From a virus: a stretch of 43,605 nt of DNA. The notes below the pieces were generated by a model, which ran no database searches, had not been told where the DNA came from, and saw nothing but the letters and a program-made list of their open reading frames with translations. Below, one piece after another: positions 1-6,547 of this stretch. Made by a program: the position numbers and the translations under genes. Each line of letters opens with the position of its first letter. Positions within the stretch are counted from its first letter, which is position 1. The stretch is from positions 1-43,605 of the IMG/VR virus record IMGVR_UViG_3300046466_000204. The stretch is one strand, 5' to 3'.

Positions 1-359
1 GCGGCGGCGGCGGCTTCCTTTGCTTCTTGGATACGCTTGGCACGTTCAGCTATGATGCCAGCCCATGTACCATGACCAAAGCGCATATCAACCATTGTTG
101 CTACTTCTTGTAGGTGTTCAGCCGCAATTTTTGCATCAATCATTTCTTTAGCGACTGTATCAACACCAAACTGGTCGCCTAGCCCAACTCCGCCAGATTT
201 TTTATTTCGGGCTTGTTGAACTTGTTTCTCACCCGCAAACAGGTCATCTATTGAACCCGCAATGTCACGAATATCATTTGCTGTTTGAATATTTGATTTT
301 ATAAACTCCACTGATTTTTGAACCAGTGCAATGCCTGTCAGCACTTCAGCAACGACCAT
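1..359 (-). CDS. Conserved phage protein of unknown function (partial, runs off the left edge)
   Basis: A minus-strand reading frame stays open from an ATG at 359 to the window edge, giving 119 visible codons. The start is preceded by AAGG seven bases upstream. The visible protein is predicted mostly helical, opening with MVVAEVLTGIALVQKSVEF, followed by a basic/glycine linker around residues 50-60 and ending in an alanine-rich helix (EAAAA) encoded by the GCG-repeat at the edge. I recall similar openings in small proteins of marine phages, but no function is established from what I can see. It is the first gene of a minus-strand unit reading out of the window and has its own predicted promoter at 415-443. 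The C-terminus cannot be judged. Confidence 0.7.
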   Translation of the reverse strand, partial: MVVAEVLTGIALVQKSVEFIKSNIQTANDIRDIAGSIDDLFAGEKQVQQARNKKSGGVGLGDQFGVDTVAKEMIDAKIAAEHLQEVATMVDMRFGHGTWAGIIAERAKRIQEAKEAAAA

Positions 360-414
360 CAGATTACCTTTTTTGATAACCCTGATGGGTTGGTGAGTGT
401 CTTTTGACTACTGC

Positions 415-443
415 ATTATATCAGTAAACCTCTGTTATGACTA
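415..443 (-). promoter_or_regulatory. Predicted extended -10 promoter for the left-edge gene
   Basis: On the minus strand TGATATAAT (extended -10; hexamer at 415-420) lies 17 nt downstream of TAGTCA (438-443), a 4/6 match to the -35 consensus. It lies at the 3' end of the DUF1064 gene and would start transcription near 408, about 50 nt before the ATG at 359. Prediction from sequence only. Confidence 0.45.
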
Positions 444-765
444 CAGGTGGGTCATAAGTCTCAAGAATCTTTTTCTTAATTTTATAGACAGGGGTTCGCG
501 TTGCCACGCTTTTTACATCTTCTAAAACTTGCTTGCCGTGATGTGTATATTGGAAATCCCCTACATAATGCCCAATCTTTATTCCATTCACCATCAGCGG
601 GATTCTAGGTTGCAGCCGCAAGTTATCAATCTTGCCCTGCGATTCAAGCAACGCCAATATCTTATAACGCTCCGCTTCTTTTTTAGAATGGAACGTGATG
701 CCATCAACAACAGTTTTAATGGCTCCGTATTTGTTCTTGGAAATCGTTCGCCGTGACCGCACCAT
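421..765 (-). CDS. DUF1064-type phage endonuclease-like protein
   Basis: The 114-residue protein matches the DUF1064 pattern found in many phages: a basic N-terminus, the signature FHSKKEAERY near residues 25-34, then GDFQYTHHGK...EDVKS. D70 and the D83-x-K85 pair fit the PD-(D/E)XK nuclease core, the fold assigned to this family, so a small DNA endonuclease (possibly a resolvase) is the likely activity. The start overlaps the end of the helix-turn-helix gene by 50 nt, so the two are translationally linked on the same minus-strand transcript. Family membership is well supported; the exact substrate is not known. Confidence 0.8.
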   Translation of the reverse strand: MVRSRRTISKNKYGAIKTVVDGITFHSKKEAERYKILALLESQGKIDNLRLQPRIPLMVNGIKIGHYVGDFQYTHHGKQVLEDVKSVATRTPVYKIKKKILETYDPPVVITEVY

Positions 766-916
766 TTGTTGCTTCCATTATTTTGCTAATCGCCTCATGG
801 CGAGGATAGCGTTCTCCGCTTATCCATTTCAATACGCCGCCCTTGGAAAACCCAACCGCATCTGCGAAATCATCAGGCTTGATACCCTTCATTTTTAAAT
901 ATGATTTTAAAGTCAT
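716..916 (-). CDS. Small XRE/Cro-CI-like helix-turn-helix repressor
   Basis: The 66-residue protein is a lone HTH domain: LKSYLKMKGIKPDDFADAVG followed by the recognition-helix region FSKGGVLKWISGERYPRHE and a short C-terminal helix. This is the layout of Cro/CI-family regulators lacking a dimerisation or cleavage domain. It lies at a divergent control region (917-1023) facing the recombination operon, with a 13-bp palindrome (951-963) and a 7-bp inverted repeat (933-951) just upstream of its start, so autoregulation and control of the early operon are likely. The same palindrome occurs in front of the ParB gene at 43060 and the terminase gene at 37871. Regulator class is clear; targets are inference. 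Confidence 0.8.
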   Translation of the reverse strand: MTLKSYLKMKGIKPDDFADAVGFSKGGVLKWISGERYPRHEAISKIMEATNGAVTANDFQEQIRSH

Positions 917-932
917 TATTCATTCTAACAAA

Positions 933-951
933 ATAGATATTTTTTATCTAT
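933..951. promoter_or_regulatory. Inverted repeat upstream of the HTH gene
   Basis: ATAGATA (933-939) and TATCTAT (945-951) form a perfect 7-bp inverted repeat around TTTTT. It lies 17 nt from the HTH start and abuts the 13-bp palindrome. It may be a second operator half or part of an AT-rich promoter. Confidence 0.45.
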
Positions 952-963
952 CCCATTTTGGGG
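951..963. promoter_or_regulatory. 13-bp palindromic operator candidate, site A
   Basis: TCCCATTTTGGGG is one mismatch from the symmetric consensus CCCCA-TWT-TGGGG. On the minus strand it sits in the spacer between TTTACA (a -35-like hexamer) and an AT-rich -10 region, an arrangement expected of a repressor site. Copies B (43067-43079) and C (37932-37944) share the core. Confidence 0.6.
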
Positions 964-980
964 TTGTAAACAATAGCCGC

Positions 981-1030
981 GTAATGTAAGGTAATGCAAA
1001 CTAATGACAGGTAATAACAGACAATGACAG
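981..1030 (+). repeat. Five degenerate 10-bp tandem repeats
   Basis: Consecutive decamers GTAATGTAAG, GTAATGCAAA, CTAATGACAG, GTAATAACAG and ACAATGACAG share the core TAATG/TAATA. Spacing of one helical turn puts every copy on the same DNA face. The last copy contains the ATG (1024) of the exonuclease gene. Such arrays can be iterons for an initiator protein or a multi-site operator; nothing here decides between them. Confidence 0.6.
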
Positions 1031-1800
1031 ATGTATTTGCAAAACATAATATAGGGCATTTAAGCGCAAGCACCATAAATAGCTGGATACAGCAACCCGC
1101 GCTATGTCTTTTAAAGCTAGGCGGATTTAGTGACGGTGAGGCTGGCGCGTCAGCATGGCGTGGCTCTAGTGTAGACAGGGCTGTTACCAAAGCAGCGTTT
1201 AACCCAGACATGAAGGTTGATGACCTTATTAACTTGGCGCACAAAGTATTTGATGACAGCCACACCAAATCCATAAACACCCATGATGCAGAAAAAGTTG
1301 CCAAAGAACGCAAAGCCATAGTGGACTATGTGAAGCAAGGCGCACAATTCTACAGAGGGCTGGGAGAACAGCCTGAGTCAGAACAGGGCAAGGTAGTTGT
1401 GAGGATTGGCGATATACAAACGCCATTCGTGGGCTACTATGATTTACTCTACAAAGACAAGGTAAGAGATACCAAAACAGTTGGGCGGCAAGTATCACAG
1501 CTTGCACAAACAGCCAGCCGACAGGCATCAATTTATGCGCTTGGCACAGGTTGCGAACCTTGGATTGATTACGTTACCACCAAAGAAGTCAGAGCCTACA
1601 GGGTGGAAAGAGTTGACTACTGGCTTCGTCAAGTTGAGTTGGCAAGTAAATCATTGGAGCGTGTACTATCACACTCTGATGATATTGTAGAATGTTGCCA
1701 GCTTGTTTACCCAGACCTAGACCACTGGATGTGGAGCGATACCATGAAACGTATTGCCAAAGACATCTGGCAAATGGAGAACCACGATGCAATCAGATGA
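1024..1800 (+). CDS. PD-(D/E)XK exonuclease (RecB/Cas4-like), recombination
   Basis: The 258-residue protein begins LSASTINSWIQQPALCLL, the helix that opens many Cas4/RecB-like phage nucleases. The catalytic core is visible: D140 in VGYYDLLYKD, D149-T-K151 in VRDTKTV, then the QxxxY motif RQASIYA (Q167, Y171). It probably resects double-stranded ends to give single strands for the annealing protein encoded next, which overlaps it by 14 nt. Exonuclease plus ERF annealase is a standard phage recombination pair. The ATG at 1024 lies in the last copy of a 10-bp repeat array and has no strong Shine-Dalgarno, so initiation may be coupled to regulation. I see no cysteines in the pattern of an iron-sulfur cluster. 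Confidence 0.82.
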   Translation: MTDVFAKHNIGHLSASTINSWIQQPALCLLKLGGFSDGEAGASAWRGSSVDRAVTKAAFNPDMKVDDLINLAHKVFDDSHTKSINTHDAEKVAKERKAIVDYVKQGAQFYRGLGEQPESEQGKVVVRIGDIQTPFVGYYDLLYKDKVRDTKTVGRQVSQLAQTASRQASIYALGTGCEPWIDYVTTKEVRAYRVERVDYWLRQVELASKSLERVLSHSDDIVECCQLVYPDLDHWMWSDTMKRIAKDIWQMENHDAIR

Positions 1801-2500
1801 CATTTCAACATTATTGACCGCCTTATACAAAGCGCGGGATAACTTCAAACCGCTGGAAAAAAATGGAGTCAACAGCTATTACAAAACCAAAGATGGGAAG
1901 CCTCATAAATTTTCGACGCTGGATGATATTTTTTATGCTTGCACCAATTCTTTGCGAGATGAAAAGCTAGAACTATTTTACACAACAAAAGTTGTGGGTG
2001 ATTTGAATTACCTCTGCACAACTCTGTTTCATCTGGATAGCAAGCAATGGTTGCGGAGCGAAACAGTCATCGGTAACTCAAATAGCAAACCGCAAGATAT
2101 TGGCTCTGGCATCACATATATGCGGCGTTACCATATACAAGCGATGCTAAACCTTGAAGCTGATTTTGAAGATGATGGCAATGTTGCTAGTGGTAGAAAT
2201 TCTACTGAAGTATCACCGCCCCGCAAAACAGTTGCGCTGAAGGAAATTGACTTTGATTATTCTGGCGCACCCTACCGCATATTTGATAACCAAAACAGAG
2301 TACACCAGACCTTCACTGAGATAGAGACTTGGGGTGTGCGTATGAAAAATGATGCTAATAAAACTGACGCTAACATTAAAGAAGCAAATCGTGTGCGGAG
2401 TGATGTTGTAGATTCACAAGACATGACTGATAAAGCAAAGCAAAACTGGATAACACGAATTGATGCGCTGGGGATGACCAATGAAAACAAAGCAAGTTAA
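1787..2500 (+). CDS. erf: ERF-family single-strand annealing protein
   Basis: The 237-residue protein has the ERF superfamily pattern: ALYKARDNFKPLEKNGVN, then YYKTKDGKPHKFSTLDDIF, a beta region with TTLFHLDSKQ, and the diagnostic DIGSGITYMRRYHIQAMLNL at about residues 104-123, followed by acidic residues FEDDG. ERF proteins anneal complementary single strands during phage recombination or genome circularisation. The ATG at 1787 is chosen because GGAGA lies seven bases upstream and because the conserved region starts just after it; a longer frame opening at 1754 would add residues with no family match. It overlaps the nuclease gene upstream (14 nt) and the small gene downstream (20 nt). The C-terminal third is charged and variable, as usual for the family. 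Confidence 0.85.
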   Translation: MQSDDISTLLTALYKARDNFKPLEKNGVNSYYKTKDGKPHKFSTLDDIFYACTNSLRDEKLELFYTTKVVGDLNYLCTTLFHLDSKQWLRSETVIGNSNSKPQDIGSGITYMRRYHIQAMLNLEADFEDDGNVASGRNSTEVSPPRKTVALKEIDFDYSGAPYRIFDNQNRVHQTFTEIETWGVRMKNDANKTDANIKEANRVRSDVVDSQDMTDKAKQNWITRIDALGMTNENKAS

Positions 2501-2738
2501 AAAATTATGGCAAGGGAAATTTGTTTCCATACGTGACTATGAAATTAAATCCGCTATTCAACGTGGCGGCTTAAGATTGTTTCATAATGAAGATATTATG
2601 GAAATGTCTATTGATGAACTAAAAGCATTGAAGCCATCAGGCCAGATGCACCAATCCAAGTTCGGTGGTCAGTACCAATTAGTCGATATAACGTGGAAAC
2701 CACTTACACATGATCCAAGACAACAGGAGTTGATATAA
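2481..2738 (+). CDS. Small conserved protein of the recombination operon, function unknown
   Basis: An 85-residue basic protein overlapping the ERF gene by 20 nt and sharing its stop/start (2738) with the SSB-like gene. It contains KLWQGKFVSIRDYEIKSAI and an acidic helix EMSIDELKAL. I do not recognise a domain. Its tight packing between an annealing protein and an ssDNA-binding-like protein suggests a DNA-associated accessory role, which is inference. Confidence 0.65.
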   Translation: MKTKQVKKLWQGKFVSIRDYEIKSAIQRGGLRLFHNEDIMEMSIDELKALKPSGQMHQSKFGGQYQLVDITWKPLTHDPRQQELI

Positions 2739-3130
2739 TGGATAATAAATATGAAAATTCTGGCAACCTTTTCCCCGCTAACAATTCTGAAATAGTAAGG
2801 CAGGGCAAGGTTGATATAGATGGGCTTGACCATGAGCTTGTTATTGTCAAAACAATTACATCTAAAAAGAACATGACAATATATGAAATCCACAAACAGG
2901 TTGGTGTCCTATATGTTAATGATGAAAAATCTGAGGATAAGGATTGGGATATCTCTGGTCAGGTAGAAGTAAATGGAGAAAAACATATGGCATGGGGTAG
3001 GAAGCGAACTGATAAAAACGGCAATGATTACACCCGCATGAGCTTTGCCCCCGCAAAAGATTCCGTTGAAAAATACAAAGATAAAGAAGCAGAGCCATCT
3101 GAAACCCCTGATGATGATATCCCATTTTAG
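2738..3130 (+). CDS. ssDNA-binding-like protein with SSB-type acidic C-terminal tip
   Basis: The 130-residue protein starts ENSGNLFPANN and has a beta-rich middle (ISGQVEVNGEKHMAWGRKR then GNDYTRMSFAPA) resembling DUF736-type proteins, followed by an acidic linker and the terminal PDDDIPF. Bacterial SSB ends in the same acidic-Asp-Ile-Pro-Phe tip, which recruits replication and repair enzymes. The combination and the position directly after the recombination genes suggest a phage single-strand binding protein. I do not see a textbook OB-fold alignment, so the binding domain assignment is inferred; the C-terminal tip is directly visible. ATG overlaps the previous stop (ATAATG). Confidence 0.7.
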   Translation: MDNKYENSGNLFPANNSEIVRQGKVDIDGLDHELVIVKTITSKKNMTIYEIHKQVGVLYVNDEKSEDKDWDISGQVEVNGEKHMAWGRKRTDKNGNDYTRMSFAPAKDSVEKYKDKEAEPSETPDDDIPF

Positions 3131-3132
3131 TG

Positions 3133-3468
3133 ATGGCAAAGCGTCCTAGAATAAAGCCGAAAAGGTACGTTAATAAAAAGCACATGGATTGGATACATTC
3201 TTTTCCATGTTGCTTGACGGCTCAAGGTGATTGTCTTGGGGCGGTGCAAGCGCATCATTTGATGAAGCCTTGGGATGGGGTGAGAGGCATGGGGTTGAAG
3301 GCTACAGATCGCAATCTTATACCATTATGTCAACGGCATCATATTTTACTTCACAAGCGAGGAAATGAATTTGCATTTTTTGAAGAAACAATGGGATTCG
3401 CTGACTACGGCAAAGTAACCGCCAAGCGATATTGGGAACAAAGCCCTCACAATGATGACGAGGAATAA
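3133..3468 (+). CDS. HNH-type zinc-finger nuclease-like protein
   Basis: About 111 residues with a zinc-binding/HNH core: FPCCLTAQGDC, then VQAHHLMKPWDGVRGMGLK, then NLIPLCQRHHILLHKRG. The AHH, the Asn and the LCxxHH segment match the His-Asn-His arrangement seen in the Ref/NinG-like HNH proteins carried near phage recombination genes. A role in cleaving recombination intermediates is plausible. A GTG at 3130 is possible, but ATG at 3133 is the simpler start; both sit immediately after the stop of the SSB-like gene. Confidence 0.72.
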   Translation: MAKRPRIKPKRYVNKKHMDWIHSFPCCLTAQGDCLGAVQAHHLMKPWDGVRGMGLKATDRNLIPLCQRHHILLHKRGNEFAFFEETMGFADYGKVTAKRYWEQSPHNDDEE

Positions 3469-3792
3469 ATGATTACAGATGATGATGTGGAAAAGGCGAT
3501 TGACTATCTGCGTGATAGCGCAACCAATGCCGCCCAATCCAGAGCCAACAGGATTTATATGGATGAGTTCCGTAAATCACTAAAGGCTTTGATTATGAGA
3601 GAATACAACCATCTGCCAGTTGGCGCACAGGAGCGTGAGGCATATGCAGATGACAGATACCTAAAGCATCTTGAGGCCATGAAAATTGCTATAGCACAGG
3701 ATGAAAAAAACAGGTTCACACGGATAGCGGCAGAAGCAAAGATTGAAGCATGGCGCAGCTTTTCCGCTAATCACAGAGCAGTCAAAATATAG
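3469..3792 (+). CDS. Conserved helical phage protein, function unknown
   Basis: A 107-residue, predicted almost wholly alpha-helical protein starting two bases after the stop of the HNH gene. It contains AAQSRANRIYMDEFRKSLKA and later RIAAEAKIEAWRSF; I recall this pattern of SRANR...AEAKIEAWR in small proteins next to phage recombination or nuclease genes, with no assigned role. Highly charged and without membrane segments, so it is cytoplasmic. Position argues for a DNA metabolism accessory. Confidence 0.65.
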   Translation: MITDDDVEKAIDYLRDSATNAAQSRANRIYMDEFRKSLKALIMREYNHLPVGAQEREAYADDRYLKHLEAMKIAIAQDEKNRFTRIAAEAKIEAWRSFSANHRAVKI

Positions 3793-3801
3793 GAGACAGA
3801 T

Positions 3802-4023
3802 ATGATTAACTCTATTGATGATGCAAAACGACAAGGGATTCAATTCGTTACAAGAGGAGTGCTTGCACAACATCTTGGCATTGGAGAGCGTCTGTTTATG
3901 AAGATGGTTGAAAACGGTCATATGCCCAAAGGTGTTAAGATGGGTGAGAGGCGGATAGTCTATGATATTTCTGAGTTTGAATTATGCGTTGAGCGATTGA
4001 AAAATAATTATACAGTCGTATAG
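3802..4023 (+). CDS. Excisionase/MerR-like helix-turn-helix protein
   Basis: The 73-residue protein carries FVTRGVLAQHLGIGERLFMKMVENG, then MPKGVKMGERRIVYDISEFE, the layout of AlpA/Xis-type winged-helix DNA-binding proteins (HTH, wing, then a last short helix). It is preceded by AGGAGACAG and is the last gene before a strong terminator (4044-4070). Proteins of this type either help an integrase or act as activators; no integrase was seen in the window, so a transcription role is as likely. Confidence 0.68.
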   Translation: MINSIDDAKRQGIQFVTRGVLAQHLGIGERLFMKMVENGHMPKGVKMGERRIVYDISEFELCVERLKNNYTVV

Positions 4024-4043
4024 TAAGACTCCTCCCTTAACTT

Positions 4044-4070
4044 ACCCCTCATCTGAGGGGTCTTTTTCTT
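4044..4070 (+). terminator. Rho-independent terminator after the recombination operon
   Basis: ACCCCTC ATCT GAGGGGT hairpin (4044-4061) followed by CTTTTTCTT. It closes the plus-strand operon that starts at 1024. Confidence 0.85.
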
Positions 4071-4110
4071 AAAAAAAAGAAAAATAATCCCTTTTTATTT
4101 GTTTTATGTG

Positions 4111-4142
4111 TTGACTATGGTAAACACCTATGCCATTATAAT
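4111..4142 (+). promoter_or_regulatory. GTAAACA-type early promoter, copy 1
   Basis: TTGACT (4111-4116) is followed after 3 nt by GTAAACA. CATTAT lies at 17-nt spacing (4134-4139); TATAAT at 4137-4142 is an alternative -10. The preceding TTTTATGTG is shared exactly with copy 3 at 32296. It drives the small genes from 4175 onward. Confidence 0.7.
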
Positions 4143-4174
4143 CAGGTAAGGTAAACAAAACCACGGAGACTAAA

Positions 4175-4375
4175 ATGAGACATACAGCAAAAAAAATAAA
4201 AACTGGATTACAGCCTTATTGGACTGGGTACAGGGCTTGGGATTACAGAGGATATATTATTAAAACTTCCCGCAATACAGGTTGCTGGATTACTGAAACA
4301 CCAAATGGCAAAAAATTTACTAGTCTTACTAAAAAACAAGCAAAACAAGCGATTGATAATATTTTAGATAACTAA
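4175..4375 (+). CDS. Small early protein, function unknown
   Basis: A 66-residue, strongly basic protein (many Lys; SLTKKQAKQAIDNIL at the C-terminus) with aromatic residues in the middle (YWTGYRAWDYRGYIIK). It is the first gene after promoter copy 1 and has the leader ACCACGGAGA before its ATG, a leader repeated in front of at least six other genes here. No family recognised; predicted to be a small beta-rich domain with a C-terminal helix. Confidence 0.6.
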   Translation: MRHTAKKIKTGLQPYWTGYRAWDYRGYIIKTSRNTGCWITETPNGKKFTSLTKKQAKQAIDNILDN

Positions 4376-4390
4376 ACCACGGAGACCAAA

Positions 4391-4585
4391 ATGGAATATG
4401 GAGTATTTAATATTGAAACAGGGGAGTGCATTTTTACAGCCACCACAAAAAAAGATGGCAGAAAGCCAATTGCCGCAAGCACCATTTGTAAAAATTGGGC
4501 GGTGCGTAAAGGGTTGATTAAAAGGGAACGCACCAAATATTTCGTTAATTACATTATGGATAAATACGAAATTAAACCTGTTTAA
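4391..4585 (+). CDS. Small early protein, function unknown
   Basis: A 64-residue basic protein beginning MEYGVFNIETGECIFTATTKK and including IAASTICKNWAVRKGLIKRE. It follows the previous gene by 15 nt, and its start is set by the same ACCACGGAGACCAAAATG leader. The central segment could be a degenerate HTH, but this is weak. Host-takeover role is a guess from position only. Confidence 0.58.
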   Translation: MEYGVFNIETGECIFTATTKKDGRKPIAASTICKNWAVRKGLIKRERTKYFVNYIMDKYEIKPV

Positions 4586-4599
4586 CCACGGAGACCACG

Positions 4600-4926
4600 A
4601 TGACCAGAACAATGGAAATAGCAAACACAATTAAGCACCAGATTGTAGCCCAATCCCCGATGGCTCTTATGAGTTATGCGGCGCAGAAATTTGTTGCCCT
4701 TAACGAGACGGACAAGCGACACGGTGGCTTGCAGTTTAAGACAAGCGGCTACAAGCACAGGGGCTTGGTTGTGATTAGCCTGATGTTCAATGACACCTAC
4801 ACCATTGAGACAGTAAAGATACGCAAGGGTGAGGTTAAGGTGTGTGATTCATATGATTATGTTTATGCAGACCAGTTGATTGAGGTTTTAGACCACATGG
4901 TAGAGGGCGTACATTATGAGCGTTAA
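4600..4926 (+). CDS. Small early protein, function unknown
   Basis: A 108-residue soluble protein with leader ACCACGGAGACCACGATG. A helical N-terminal half (TMEIANTIKHQIVAQSPMAL) is followed by beta strands (RGLVVISLMFNDTYTIETVK) and a C-terminal helix. No known motif recognised. It overlaps the start of the metallopeptidase-like gene by 11 nt, so the two are probably translated together and may act together. Confidence 0.6.
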   Translation: MTRTMEIANTIKHQIVAQSPMALMSYAAQKFVALNETDKRHGGLQFKTSGYKHRGLVVISLMFNDTYTIETVKIRKGEVKVCDSYDYVYADQLIEVLDHMVEGVHYER

Positions 4927-5296
4927 ACGGATAGAGATGGCTCTGCATGTTATGGAATTATGTGCAACCCACAAGATAAAGGTGACATACCAGAGCCTTG
5001 AAGCCTTTGAGCCTCGTTATTGGGCAAGGCGGCATCCGCGTGAAATACAAATCCGCCCAACCAAGAACACTGGATACTATGTGTCTGCCCTGCATGAGAT
5101 TGGGCATATAGTAGGAGACCGCCAGATGCCCCGCAACAGGCTATTGACCCAAGAGTTGTATGCTTGGATATGGGCAAGAGAGAACGCCCTTGTGTGGACG
5201 GAGACAGCCGAGCGTATCATGCGCCGCGCTATGGACAGCTACAGATGGGAACAGAAACACAAAGATATATGGGATAGGAGATTTAACAATGTTTGA
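4916..5296 (+). CDS. Zincin metallopeptidase-like protein (HEIGH motif, ImmA/IrrE-like)
   Basis: The 126-residue protein has the zincin signature HEIGH at residues 60-64 in a helix (VSALHEIGHIVGD), with a downstream glutamate in LTQELYAWIWAREN (E80) placed to be the third zinc ligand. This geometry is that of ImmA/IrrE (DUF955) family peptidases, which cleave phage or element repressors to relieve repression. The protein is short, a bare catalytic domain without its own HTH. The neighbourhood includes separate HTH proteins (6139, 716), possible targets. Overlaps the upstream gene by 11 nt and the downstream one by 8 nt. Zinc site is visible; repressor cleavage is inference. Confidence 0.65.
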   Translation: MSVKRIEMALHVMELCATHKIKVTYQSLEAFEPRYWARRHPREIQIRPTKNTGYYVSALHEIGHIVGDRQMPRNRLLTQELYAWIWARENALVWTETAERIMRRAMDSYRWEQKHKDIWDRRFNNV

Positions 5297-5831
5297 AGAA
5301 GATGGAAAGAAAACCACGCCTAACGCAAGCCATGACACATTTAGAGGTCGCTTCGGTATAGGACACGCTTTTAGACATAAGCGAGATGATATGGAGATGA
5401 CAAAAGATTACTACACAAAAAACCCGCCTCAAGTGGGTGACAAGGTTGTTATTATTGCGACTGCTAGTCATAGCGAGATGTGGCTTCCCGAACATTGTGT
5501 AATTGAAGCAATCACTGATAGAGGCAGAATTGTTGTTGACCACGACTGTAAATGGAGTTCAGGGAAATCATTTTATAAATCTGGACAAAATTGCATGAAA
5601 CCCAAAGGACAAACATGGCTTATACCATCTGCCCTTTATGTTGAAGATTATATATCTGGAGATGACGCAAGAAGACATCAGACAGAACATATGAAAGGCA
5701 AGACCATTCATGATACCCAGATTAAAAGAGAAAACGATTGCATTGATACCGCCAAAATTCGGGGGCAAGCAAAATGGGATGAACTGCCAGACCAAGAGAA
5801 AACCAGAAGAATTATAAAAGCACTAAGATAG
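5289..5831 (+). CDS. Hydrophilic early protein, function unknown
   Basis: A 180-residue protein; the ATG at 5289 is chosen for the GGAG about 9 bases upstream and because a longer frame overlaps the upstream gene in antiphase composition. It has a beta-rich middle (QVGDKVVIIATASHSEMWL ... RGRIVVDHDCKW), resembling a small SH3-like barrel, and a charged C-terminal helical region (KWDELPDQEKTRRIIKALR). Several Cys and His residues are present but not in a recognised metal motif. No family assigned. Confidence 0.6.
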   Translation: MFEEDGKKTTPNASHDTFRGRFGIGHAFRHKRDDMEMTKDYYTKNPPQVGDKVVIIATASHSEMWLPEHCVIEAITDRGRIVVDHDCKWSSGKSFYKSGQNCMKPKGQTWLIPSALYVEDYISGDDARRHQTEHMKGKTIHDTQIKRENDCIDTAKIRGQAKWDELPDQEKTRRIIKALR

Positions 5832-5834
5832 TTG

Positions 5835-5862
5835 TTGACATTGGTAAACAATATGTTATCTT
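5835..5862 (+). promoter_or_regulatory. GTAAACA-type early promoter, copy 2
   Basis: TTGACA (5835-5840), GTAAACA 3 nt later (5844-5850), and TATCTT (5857-5862) at 16-nt spacing. It begins four bases after a stop codon and precedes the operon starting at 5889. Confidence 0.65.
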
Positions 5863-5888
5863 TACTTAAACCATTAGGAGAAACCACG

Positions 5889-6164
5889 ATGACCACTGAA
5901 AACAGAAATGAATATATTGACCAAGCTATTCTTGATGATTGTCACAATGACCTCATGGTAACAATGACACTCCGTAGCTGTATTCAAGATGCAATCAAAG
6001 TTACCATGAAGTTCCAAAGCGAAGGAGCGATGGCATTCAATGGTGAATTGCTTACAGACGTAATAGCCAAACTTGATGATATTCTAGCGGAGCAAATCGC
6101 ACCCATTGATCAAAAAATAGAGGAGGGGATTTCTTTCCATGAAGAACGTTCTAACGCCGCGTGA
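5889..6164 (+). CDS. Small acidic early protein, function unknown
   Basis: A 91-residue acidic, helical protein (QAILDDCHNDLMVTMTLRSC, later LLTDVIAKLDDILAEQI). The ATG at 5889 follows TAGGAGAAACCACG, a rearranged form of the common leader; upstream in-frame residues would run through promoter copy 2, so the short form is preferred. It overlaps the HTH gene at 6139 by 26 nt. It could be a partner or inhibitor of the HTH protein, but that rests only on the overlap. Confidence 0.58.
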   Translation: MTTENRNEYIDQAILDDCHNDLMVTMTLRSCIQDAIKVTMKFQSEGAMAFNGELLTDVIAKLDDILAEQIAPIDQKIEEGISFHEERSNAA

Positions 6165-6348
6165 GTTTAGAGCCATGCGAAATAAACTAGGAGTATCGCA
6201 ACACAAGATGGCAGAAATACTTGGATACAATACAAGGTCTATGATCTGCCACCTTGAGAGCGGTAACAGACAAATAACACCACGATTAACCTTGACCATG
6301 AATTTGTTAATGGAGAAGCATGATGATAAATTGGCACAACGCACCTGA
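6139..6348 (+). CDS. XRE-family helix-turn-helix regulator
   Basis: The 69-residue protein is a classical XRE domain: LTPREFRAMRNKLGVSQHKM, then AEILGYNTRSMICHLESGNR and a last helix. Gln in GVSQ and the recognition helix NTRSMICHLESG match lambda repressor-like domains. No second domain. It probably controls one of the local promoters. Its start (with GGAGG ten or so bases upstream) lies in the end of the preceding gene, and its end overlaps the next gene by 29 nt. Confidence 0.78.
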   Translation: MKNVLTPREFRAMRNKLGVSQHKMAEILGYNTRSMICHLESGNRQITPRLTLTMNLLMEKHDDKLAQRT

Positions 6349-6547
6349 GTATTCCCACAAGGGGTATATCTACAAGCCAGAGATTGAGCATGAAGATGAA
6401 GAGGGCATCCGCAAAGCGACACACCGTTTTGTAAACAGGGTTAACCCGCTTGATGTTATGATATGTGGCGAACACACACCATACCAATGGATGAAAATTG
6501 ATGAGGCCAAAGCGTTCATTGATAAGATGCTATGGGTGCGGATATGA
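6320..6547 (+). CDS. Small early protein, function unknown
   Basis: A 75-residue protein beginning MMINWHNAPEYSHKGYIYKP; the second Met (6323) has better spacing from GGAG and may be the true start. The C-terminus (YQWMKIDEAKAFIDKML) is a probable helix. No family recognised. Overlaps genes on both sides. Confidence 0.55.
   Translation: MMINWHNAPEYSHKGYIYKPEIEHEDEEGIRKATHRFVNRVNPLDVMICGEHTPYQWMKIDEAKAFIDKMLWVRI

Noticed and set aside
1-14. GCG-repeat at the left edge as a microsatellite or packaging site
   Set aside because: It encodes the alanine run of the partial gene; nothing suggests a genome end.
360-420. AACCC-TGAT-GGGTT hairpin near 379 as a terminator
   Set aside because: The stem is only five base pairs and no T-run follows on either strand; it lies in the 5' leader of the left-edge gene.
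948-1531. Minus-strand open frames opposite the exonuclease gene
   Set aside because: Antisense to a gene with recognisable catalytic motifs; their proteins are cysteine-rich and without pattern.
5160-5288. Longer N-terminus for the gene at 5289-5831
   Set aside because: The extension overlaps the metallopeptidase gene in another frame, whereas ATG 5289 has a well placed GGAG.
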